Assembly: GCF_947255005.1 (NCBI RefSeq)
Contig: NZ_CAMYFI010000035.1
Coordinates: forward strand, 1 to 22,424
DNA: 22,424 bases
From: an uncultured Tessaracoccus sp.
GTDB lineage: Bacteria; Actinomycetota; Actinomycetes; Propionibacteriales; Propionibacteriaceae
Reading direction: 5' to 3'
The notes below the pieces were generated by a model, which was not told where the DNA came from, did not search any database, and worked only from the letters and a program-made list of their open reading frames with translations. Made by a program: the position numbers and the translations under genes. How positions within the stretch are numbered: the stretch's first letter is position 1; every line of letters begins with the position of its first letter. Below are positions 1-5,696 of this stretch, piece by piece.

Positions 1-20
1 TGAGCCGATGTAAGCCAACC

Positions 21-54
21 AGCCGGCCTCGCTTTGTACGCAGCGAGGCCGGCT
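21..54. terminator. Perfect 13-bp inverted repeat, probable terminator of an upstream gene
   Basis: Positions 21-33 (AGCCGGCCTCGCT) are the exact reverse complement of 42-54, leaving an 8-base loop. The stem is very GC-rich and lies just after possible stop codons at 1-3 (TGA) and 11-13 (TAA), so it probably ends a gene to the left of the window. No T-run follows on either strand. It would therefore be a T-less actinobacterial-type terminator, or a bidirectional one. No coding sequence can be assigned to bases 1-110. Confidence 0.45.
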
Positions 55-110
55 GCGCAATTCACCTACGACCCGGACAAGTTTTCCTGTCACTGTCCCC
101 ATTGGTTTGG

Positions 111-116
111 TAGTTT
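111..116 (+). promoter_or_regulatory. Putative -10 element (TAGTTT) for a leaderless transcript
   Basis: TAGTTT matches the actinobacterial TANNNT -10 form and ends 6 bases before the ATG at 123. No Shine-Dalgarno sequence is visible in front of that ATG. Transcription would begin at or next to the start codon. No convincing -35 hexamer is seen. The same arrangement recurs at five other genes in this window. Confidence 0.4.
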
Positions 117-122
117 GACAAT

Positions 123-818
123 ATGACCCAGTCGCTCGCCTTCCCGGAGGTTCTGGACGCAATCCGAACCCAGACGACGCGCCTACTCGGAACCACCATT
201 GAGTTCGACGAAGACGACTGGGCTGCACCCACGGTGTTGCCTGGATGGACGCGTTCGCACGTGGCCGCCCACCTCGTCGAGCAGGCAAGGCGCTTAACGA
301 AGGCGCTCAGTGCCGAACAAGCATGCGACCCGGAGCCCGACCCCGCCAGCCTCCGATGTCAGTGGGAACGACAGGCCATCGACGAGGGCCTCACTCTACA
401 AATTCGGCTCGACGAGTCTGCCGGGCAACTGCAAGAAGCCCTCGCGGGGCTCGAACGCCACACCGAGACGGTGCGCATTGCCGACGGCTGGACTGGCCCC
501 GCATCCCTCATGCCAACATTGAGGTTGCGCGAACTCGTCGTGCATCACTTCGATCTCATCGGACGCGAAGCCCTCGATGTTCCCAGTTCGATACTGCTCA
601 CGATTGCAGAATTCGAGACGCTTCGCCCCCGCAATGCAGGGCTTCCGCCTGTGTTACTGGTGGCTGACGAGGGCTTTTCCGCTCGGATTGGCGCAGAATC
701 GGGCGACACCACGACGGTCATCGGCCCGCTCGCTGATCTCTGCCTCTGGCTCGCGAGAGGCATCATCTCGGACCACATCAGCGGCGCGAGCACCGTGCCC
801 ATGCCGCTACGTACCTAG
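123..818 (+). CDS. Mycothiol-dependent maleylpyruvate isomerase-like (DinB/MDMPI) family protein
   Basis: This is a 231-residue soluble protein of the DinB-like four-helix superfamily, related to actinobacterial mycothiol-dependent maleylpyruvate isomerases. The family signature LPGWTRSHVAAHL is at residues 39-51, and RLRELVVHHFDLIG lies near 134-147. The likely metal ligands are His50, Glu137 and His141, matching the His/Glu/His zinc set described for the Corynebacterium enzyme. That pattern is seen here; the function is inferred. Many members of this family are not true maleylpyruvate isomerases and act as mycothiol-dependent transferases or are uncharacterised, and no aromatic catabolism genes are nearby. 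The start at 123 is chosen because it fits the family N-terminus and has a TAGTTT box 6 bases upstream. It appears monocistronic. Confidence 0.75.
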   Translation: MTQSLAFPEVLDAIRTQTTRLLGTTIEFDEDDWAAPTVLPGWTRSHVAAHLVEQARRLTKALSAEQACDPEPDPASLRCQWERQAIDEGLTLQIRLDESAGQLQEALAGLERHTETVRIADGWTGPASLMPTLRLRELVVHHFDLIGREALDVPSSILLTIAEFETLRPRNAGLPPVLLVADEGFSARIGAESGDTTTVIGPLADLCLWLARGIISDHISGASTVPMPLRT

Positions 819-820
819 CC

Positions 821-872
821 TGGGTGAGCGAATACGTGCACCGAGGCGCTGGTAGCCCTTCGGCTTCACCCA
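821..872 (+). terminator. Imperfect stem-loop after the MDMPI-like gene
   Basis: TGGGTGA at 821-827 pairs with TCACCCA at 866-872. An inner imperfect stem pairs CCGA at 841-844 with TCGG at 860-863. It begins 2 bases after the upstream stop codon, in the otherwise featureless 132-base gap, so a terminator role is plausible. There is no T-run, and the interior pairing is weak. Confidence 0.25.
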
Positions 873-915
873 TGAGAGCAGTTCAAGCGTTTCTCACGGT
901 GAGCTCGGTGTGCCC

Positions 916-946
916 TAAGCTGTTGCCGACACTACGTGTTGGGAGG
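916..946 (+). promoter_or_regulatory. Putative -10 (TAAGCT) and Shine-Dalgarno for the Cys-rich membrane protein
   Basis: TAAGCT at 916-921 fits TANNNT and would place transcription start near 929. A strong GGGAGG Shine-Dalgarno at 941-946 sits 4 bases before the ATG at 951. That Shine-Dalgarno decides the start codon: the in-frame GTG at 936 lies in front of it and would include it in the coding region. No clear -35 is seen. Confidence 0.4.
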
Positions 947-950
947 AACA

Positions 951-1871
951 ATGACGCAACCTCCGAATTGGCAGGGCAATGGCAACACTGGGGGTAGCTG
1001 GAACCAGCCAGGCCAGGGGCAAGCGCACCTAGGCTATGGGCGGCCGAGCCAGGGCTTCTCGAACCAGGGCCAAGGCCATCCACAGCGGTACTGGCAGCAA
1101 TCCTATGGCCAGGGTGCGGGCCAACAGTTCCCTCCCGCAGGCGGCCAACCCTACGGATACCCGCCCCAGGAACCGAAGAAGGGGTTCCCCACCGTCGCTG
1201 TCATCTCCGTGCTCGCCACGCTCCTGATCGTCGCGGGCGGCGTCGGTATCTTTCTCGCAACCGAGGGCGAGGAGCCCACCGCTCAGCCATCTACGCAGGA
1301 GAGCAGCGAGTCTTCCGATTCGCCGGGCGAGTCTCCGTTTGACGACCCGAGCGCGACACCCGAGAAGGAGCCTTCGGCAAAGTGTGAGGAAGAGCCTCCG
1401 ACAACGCCTGCGTCGCATCCGTCCGATGCCCGTACGCAGCCGGCGAACGAGAACCCCCGCGACTTCGACCTCCGTGACTTCCCGGCTAACACGTGTTACA
1501 CCGTCAAGGGTTCGCCAAACAATCCGACGTTGGAGAAGTCGCCATGCCAGCAAGATCCTGCAGACGGCGTGACGCTGTATGCCATGTTCTCCCGCGCTGG
1601 AAAGCACGCGTGTTATCGCGGGTTGCCCATCGAGAGGGTTCGAGGCTCCGAGGTGATCGCGACGATGTGCTTCGGCCCCGAATTCGTGGAAGACCATTGC
1701 TACAGCAAGGACAACCACATATCCGGCTACCAACCCGCGAAGTGCCCCAACGGTGATTTCAAGGTGGCCTCCGTCGTTCCGCGTGCCAATGCCACCTGCT
1801 CCGACAGTCAGAGGGCCTACGGCTTCGGTTCCGATTGGAACCGCACCTATTGCTTCGCGCCCCCGAAGTAG
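951..1871 (+). CDS. Single-pass membrane protein with Gly/Gln-rich cytoplasmic tail and repeated Cys-rich extracellular domain
   Basis: I do not recognise a named family with certainty. The 306-residue protein has four parts. Residues 1-77 are rich in Gly, Gln, Pro, Tyr and Asn and lack a signal peptide. One transmembrane helix lies at about 78-103. A Ser/Glu/Pro-rich linker follows to about 175. The C-terminal region holds eight cysteines at 182, 199, 221, 240 and 250, 265, 283, 301. These look like two tandem units, each reading C-(15 to 17)-C-(18 to 22)-C-(18 to 19)-C, opening with CY and closing with CF. This layout resembles actinobacterial LppU/SCO3897-like extracellular domains, but that is from memory of the pattern and not a search result. 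A type II topology with the Cys domain outside is inferred. A ninth Cys is in the linker. The gene has its own Shine-Dalgarno and appears unlinked to uvrB downstream. Confidence 0.75.
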   Translation: MTQPPNWQGNGNTGGSWNQPGQGQAHLGYGRPSQGFSNQGQGHPQRYWQQSYGQGAGQQFPPAGGQPYGYPPQEPKKGFPTVAVISVLATLLIVAGGVGIFLATEGEEPTAQPSTQESSESSDSPGESPFDDPSATPEKEPSAKCEEEPPTTPASHPSDARTQPANENPRDFDLRDFPANTCYTVKGSPNNPTLEKSPCQQDPADGVTLYAMFSRAGKHACYRGLPIERVRGSEVIATMCFGPEFVEDHCYSKDNHISGYQPAKCPNGDFKVASVVPRANATCSDSQRAYGFGSDWNRTYCFAPPK

Positions 1872-1895
1872 CGAGGTCGCCTGACACCGGGCGCG

Positions 1896-1901
1896 TAGGC
1901 T
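1896..1901 (+). promoter_or_regulatory. Putative -10 (TAGGCT) for leaderless uvrB
   Basis: TAGGCT ends 7 bases before the uvrB ATG at 1909, and no Shine-Dalgarno precedes that ATG. This fits a leaderless mRNA. The gap from the preceding stop codon is only 37 bases. A CTGACA at 1881-1886 is too close (9-base spacer) to be its -35. No LexA-type palindrome was seen here. Confidence 0.45.
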
Positions 1902-1908
1902 AACGGTT

Positions 1909-3954
1909 ATGCGCCCGATCGAAGAACTCCAACGTCAAGTAGCACCGCTCAAGGTGCACGCTGATTTCGAACCTTCGGGGGATCAGCCGAAGGCGATTGA
2001 TGAGCTCGAGCAGCGCATCCGAGCAGGTGAACAGGATGTCGTGCTCCTGGGCGCGACAGGCACGGGCAAGACAGCGACGATCGCGTGGCTCGCGGAGCGC
2101 CTACAGCGCCCCATGTTGGTGATGCAGCCCAACAAAACGTTGGCCGCCCAATTCGCAGCCGAGCTACGTGATTTCTTCCCGGACAACGCCGTCGAGTATT
2201 TCGTGTCGTACTACGACTATTACCAGCCCGAGGCGTACTTGCCGCAGACCGATACCTACATCGAGAAAGACTCCTCGCTCAATGAAGAGGTGGAGCGGAT
2301 GCGGCACGCCGCCACCAGCTCGCTGCTGACGCGCCGGGACGTGATCGTGGTCGCGACGGTTTCGGCCATCTACGGCCTCGGCACTCCCGAGGAATACCTT
2401 GACCAACGCATCACGTTGCGCGTGGGCGACGAGATGGATCGCGACGATCTGCTCAGGCATCTCGTCGACATCCAGTACGCACGCAACGACATGGGTGGTG
2501 GACGCGGCACCTTCAAGGTGAAGGGCGACACGCTCGAGGTCTACCCCATGTATGAGGAGAACGCCGTCCGGATCGAATTCTTCGGCGACGAAATCGAGCG
2601 GATCGCCACCATCCATCCCGTGAGTGCGGCCACGCTGCACGAAGATGAGCAGATCTACATCTTCCCCGCCTCCCACTACGCCGCGGGCAACGAGCGGATG
2701 GAGCGTGCGATCAACGGCATCGAGGCGGAACTCGCCGCGCGCTTGCAAGACCTTGAGGCGGCTGGCAACCTCCTGGAGGCGCAGCGCCTGAAGATGCGCA
2801 CCACCTACGATCTCGAGATGATGCGCCAGATCGGCACGTGTTCCGGCATCGAGAACTACTCGCTCCACATCGACGGACGTGAGCCTGGCAGTCCCCCGTC
2901 GTGTTTGCTGGATTACTTCCCAGAAGATTTCGTGCTCGTCTTGGACGAGAGCCACGTGTCCGTGCCGCAGATAGGCGGCATGTTTGAAGGCGACGCGTCC
3001 CGGAAACGCACACTAGTAGAACACGGTTTCCGGCTGCCGTCCGCACTCGACAATCGCCCGCTGCGGTTCGACGAGTTCCAGGAGCGTATTGGGCAGACGG
3101 TGTACCTCTCGGCCACGCCCGGGCCGTACGAGCTGGAGCGTGCCGACGGCGTGGTCGAGCTCATCATCCGCCCGACGGGCCTCGTTGACCCCGAGATCGT
3201 GCTAAAACCCACCAAGGGTCAGATCGACGACCTCATCGCCGAGGTGCAGGCCCGCACCGAGCGCAACGAACGCGTGCTCGTTACAACACTGACGAAGAAG
3301 ATGGCCGAAGACCTCACCGATTTCCTCGTCGAGGCAGGCATCCGAACCCGATACCTGCACTCGGACATCGCCACCTTGGAGCGCCTCGACCTGCTGCGCG
3401 ATCTGCGGCTGGGCGAGTACGACGTCCTCGTCGGTATCAACCTGCTGCGCGAGGGCCTCGACCTGCCGGAGGTGTCACTCGTCGCCATTTTGGATGCCGA
3501 CAAGGAAGGGTTCCTGCGCTCGGAACGCTCGCTGATCCAGACCATCGGGCGCGCAGCGCGCAACGTCGGCGGCCAGGTGCACATGTACGCCGACTCGGTG
3601 ACGCCGTCGATGCAGGCCGCGATCGACGAGACGAACCGCCGCCGCGACATCCAGATGGCGTGGAACCGCGAGCGTGGCATCGATCCGCAGCCGCTGCGCA
3701 AGCGCATCGCGGATGTGAGCGAGATGCTCGCGCGAGAGGACGCCGATACCCGGGATCTCCTCGAAGGCGCAGGCAAGCGCGCGCTGGACACGTCGGCGAT
3801 GGCGGAGCAGGAACTCGCTCAGCTCATCGAGGATCTCACCGCACAGATGCATCAGGCGGCCGCAGAGCTGCAATTCGAGCTGGCTGCCCGGCATCGCGAT
3901 GAGATCGCCGATCTCAAGAAGGAGCTGCGGCAGATGATCGAGGCCAATAAGTAA
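1909..3954 (+). CDS. uvrB: UvrABC excinuclease subunit B
   Basis: UvrB is the damage-verifying helicase-like subunit of nucleotide excision repair. It is loaded by UvrA and then recruits UvrC for incision. The 681-residue length is normal for the family. The Walker A motif GATGTGKT is at residues 48-55. The aromatic beta-hairpin that inserts into DNA is recognisable after it (YDYYQPEAYLP). A DESH Walker B-type motif (LVLDESHVSVPQ) occurs mid-protein, and a helicase-type motif VI (QTIGRAARN) follows. The C-terminal UVR domain, which binds UvrC and UvrA, is seen near the end (ELQFELAARHRDEIADLKKEL, 21 residues in the protein, key residues F, A, R and D). The ATG at 1909 gives the usual N-terminus leading to the conserved FEPSGDQPKAI. 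The gene seems to be transcribed alone from a leaderless promoter. The following gap contains the gcv riboswitch. Confidence 0.97.
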   Translation: MRPIEELQRQVAPLKVHADFEPSGDQPKAIDELEQRIRAGEQDVVLLGATGTGKTATIAWLAERLQRPMLVMQPNKTLAAQFAAELRDFFPDNAVEYFVSYYDYYQPEAYLPQTDTYIEKDSSLNEEVERMRHAATSSLLTRRDVIVVATVSAIYGLGTPEEYLDQRITLRVGDEMDRDDLLRHLVDIQYARNDMGGGRGTFKVKGDTLEVYPMYEENAVRIEFFGDEIERIATIHPVSAATLHEDEQIYIFPASHYAAGNERMERAINGIEAELAARLQDLEAAGNLLEAQRLKMRTTYDLEMMRQIGTCSGIENYSLHIDGREPGSPPSCLLDYFPEDFVLVLDESHVSVPQIGGMFEGDASRKRTLVEHGFRLPSALDNRPLRFDEFQERIGQTVYLSATPGPYELERADGVVELIIRPTGLVDPEIVLKPTKGQIDDLIAEVQARTERNERVLVTTLTKKMAEDLTDFLVEAGIRTRYLHSDIATLERLDLLRDLRLGEYDVLVGINLLREGLDLPEVSLVAILDADKEGFLRSERSLIQTIGRAARNVGGQVHMYADSVTPSMQAAIDETNRRRDIQMAWNRERGIDPQPLRKRIADVSEMLAREDADTRDLLEGAGKRALDTSAMAEQELAQLIEDLTAQMHQAAAELQFELAARHRDEIADLKKELRQMIEANK

Positions 3955-3998
3955 GGCGCGTCTTTTTTCGCCGCGGCGCATCCGTGCAGATTATCTGC

Positions 3999-4007
3999 TG
4001 CTACGCT
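3999..4007 (+). promoter_or_regulatory. Extended -10 promoter element for the gcv operon
   Basis: TGC-TACGCT forms an extended -10 (TGN followed by TANNNT, hexamer at 4002-4007). It predicts transcription start near 4014-4016, which is where the first stem of the glycine riboswitch begins. No clear -35 is seen. An inverted repeat GCAGAT-T-ATCTGC at 3986-3998 lies directly upstream and could be an operator or part of a uvrB terminator. Its role is unknown. Confidence 0.45.
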
Positions 4008-4014
4008 CGGGCTT

Positions 4015-4160
4015 GTCGCCCGGGAGAATCGACATCGATGCCGAAGGAGCAATCGCCCCGATAATCTCTCAGGCCCCAGAACCGGGCGATGCACAACTCT
4101 GGAGAGTGGCCACGTGGCCCGCCGAAGGATCAAAGATCTCAGGTACCGAGGACAGAGGGG
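4015..4160 (+). promoter_or_regulatory. Tandem glycine riboswitch (two aptamers) controlling gcvTHP
   Basis: Two consecutive copies of the glycine aptamer signature are present. In aptamer 1, the P1 stem pairs 4016-4023 (TCGCCCGG) with 4082-4089 (CCGGGCGA). It encloses GGGAGA, GCCGAAGGAGCAA and ATCTCTCAGG. Aptamer 2 starts at about 4096 (CTCTGGAGAG), contains GCCGAAGGATCAAAGATCTCAGG, and closes with GACAGAGG near 4151-4158. P1 of this copy is CTCTG at 4097-4101 with CAGAG at 4153-4157. Glycine riboswitches of this kind usually turn on glycine cleavage genes when glycine is abundant, which fits the gcvT start 50 bases downstream. The expression platform is not resolved. A GGGG/CCCC pairing around 4158-4170 and the Shine-Dalgarno at 4198-4202 are candidates. 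Confidence 0.92.
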
Positions 4161-4209
4161 GCGCCGACCCCGTCGGTTCTGCACGCTCGACCACCGTGGA
4201 GGCACCGCA

Positions 4210-5325
4210 ATGACTGCCCTGTTAACCACCCCACTGCACGACTTCCACATCGCCCACGGTGGCTCCATGGTGGAGTTCGCCGGCTGGGATATGCCGGTGC
4301 ACTACGCCGCCGGTCTGCTCGCCGAACACAACCACACTCGTGAAGCCGCGAGCCTGTTCGATGTCAGCCACATGGGGCAGGTGCTGCTCCGCGGTGACAG
4401 CCTTGAGACAGCCGGGGCCGCGCTCGAAGCGCTGACCCCCGCGAGCGTGCTGGGGTTGAAGCCGTGGCGGCAGCGCTACGGCCTCTTCACCAACGCCCAG
4501 GGCGGCATTCTGGACGACTTCATGTTCGCCAACCATGTAACGCACTGGCTCCTCGTCGTGAATGCCGCGAGGACCGAGCACGACTTGGGGCTACTGCGGC
4601 AGGTGGACGGGCTGGAGGTAGAGCACGTCACCAACCGGGCGTTGCTGGCGGTCCAGGGGCCGAAGGCGGAAGCCGAGCTCGCCCGCCTCATCCCGGACGT
4701 GACCGCAATGGTTTTCATGGATTCGCGACGGCTCAATTGGGATGGCACCGAGCTATGGGTGTCCCGGTCTGGCTACACCGGTGAGGACGGGTTTGAGGTG
4801 TCGCTGCCAGCGGAACGCGCCGTCGAGTTCGCGGAGGCGCTGCTCGCAGGCGACGTGGTTCGCCTCGCCGGGCTGGGCGCCCGGGATTCGTTGCGGCTGG
4901 AGGCCGGCATGTGTCTGTACGGCCACGACCTCTCCCCCGAGATCACGCCCGCCCAGGCCGATCTCGGCTGGGCCGTGCCGAAGGTGCGCCGCCCTGGCGG
5001 CAGCCGGGCAGGAGGGTATCCCGGCGCGGACATCGTCGCCGGGGAACTCGCCGACGATGCCTCCCGCGTGCGCGTCGGTCTCCGCCCCGACGGGCGCGCC
5101 CCCATCCGCGAGGGCGCCCGCATCTTCGCCGACGAAGCCAGTTCGGAACCCATCGCTGAGGTCACCTCCGGTTCGTTCAGCCCGACACTGCGCGCACCAG
5201 TGGCCATGGCAATGTTGCCGCAGGGCTACGCCGTCGGCGATGCGGTCTTCGCAGAGCTACGCGGCAAACGGGTGCGCTGCACCGTCGCAGAACTTCCGTT
5301 CATCCAACTCAATTACAAGCGCTGA
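4210..5325 (+). CDS. gcvT: Glycine cleavage system T protein (aminomethyltransferase)
   Basis: GcvT transfers the methylene group from the aminomethyl-lipoyl arm of GcvH to tetrahydrofolate and releases ammonia. The 371-residue protein has the family features: an N-terminal LHDFHIAHGGSMVEFAGWDMPV, written here only by its ends LHDFH and GWDMPV; the LFDVSHMGQV segment; the GYTGEDGFEV motif in the folate-binding domain; and a C-terminal region with GSFSPTL. The start at 4210 is preferred because GGAGG at 4198-4202 lies 7 bases upstream and the family N-terminus begins there. A longer frame back to 4114 would run through the second riboswitch aptamer. It is the first gene of the gcvT-gcvH-gcvP operon, 10 bases before gcvH. 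No lipoamide dehydrogenase gene is in the window. Confidence 0.97.
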   Translation: MTALLTTPLHDFHIAHGGSMVEFAGWDMPVHYAAGLLAEHNHTREAASLFDVSHMGQVLLRGDSLETAGAALEALTPASVLGLKPWRQRYGLFTNAQGGILDDFMFANHVTHWLLVVNAARTEHDLGLLRQVDGLEVEHVTNRALLAVQGPKAEAELARLIPDVTAMVFMDSRRLNWDGTELWVSRSGYTGEDGFEVSLPAERAVEFAEALLAGDVVRLAGLGARDSLRLEAGMCLYGHDLSPEITPAQADLGWAVPKVRRPGGSRAGGYPGADIVAGELADDASRVRVGLRPDGRAPIREGARIFADEASSEPIAEVTSGSFSPTLRAPVAMAMLPQGYAVGDAVFAELRGKRVRCTVAELPFIQLNYKR

Positions 5326-5335
5326 AGGAGCCAAC

Positions 5336-5695
5336 ATGATCAAGTACACCGAAGACCACGAGTGGCTGGCGATCCACGACGACGTTGCCACCGTCGGCAT
5401 CACCGCCCATGCCGCCGAGCAACTCGGCGACATCATTTTCATTGAGCTCCCCGAGGAGGGCACGGCGGTCGCGGAGGGCGACGAGATCGTCGTGATCGAG
5501 TCGGTGAAAGCCGCCTCAGATATCACGGCTCCTGTGAGCGGCACCATCGTCGAGGCGAACACGGACGTGGTGGACGATCCCGCGAGCGTGAACGACGACG
5601 CCATGTCGGCTTGGTTCTTCAAGATCAAGCTCGACGACCCGTCCATCGTCGAAGGGTTCATGGACGAGGACGCCTACGAGGCCTTGATCAGCTGA
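5336..5695 (+). CDS. gcvH: Glycine cleavage system H protein (lipoyl carrier)
   Basis: GcvH shuttles the aminomethyl group between GcvP, GcvT and lipoamide dehydrogenase on a lipoyl arm. At 119 residues it is slightly shorter than the typical 125-130. The lipoylation site is Lys58 in ESVKAASD, inside the usual biotinyl/lipoyl domain (DIIFIELPEEGTAV before it, PVSGTIVEAN after it). The start ATG at 5336 is set by AAGGAG at 5325-5330, which overlaps the final base of the gcvT stop codon. This gives tight coupling to gcvT. The stop lies 1 base before gcvP. Confidence 0.97.
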   Translation: MIKYTEDHEWLAIHDDVATVGITAHAAEQLGDIIFIELPEEGTAVAEGDEIVVIESVKAASDITAPVSGTIVEANTDVVDDPASVNDDAMSAWFFKIKLDDPSIVEGFMDEDAYEALIS

Positions 5696-5696
5696 C

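Noticed and set aside
115..120. TTGACA, a perfect -35 consensus
   Set aside because: It lies 2 bases before the ATG at 123, and no -10 follows at a usable distance. The overlapping TAGTTT box explains the region better.
2164..2955. Minus-strand open frame of 263 codons opposite uvrB
   Set aside because: Antisense shadow of a highly conserved gene, with no start signals.
3962..3968. T-run after uvrB as an intrinsic terminator
   Set aside because: No stable stem directly precedes the Ts. The CGCCGCGGCG palindrome follows the run instead.
4114..4209. N-terminal extension of gcvT
   Set aside because: It would translate the second glycine aptamer. The ATG at 4210 has a good GGAGG and the family N-terminus.
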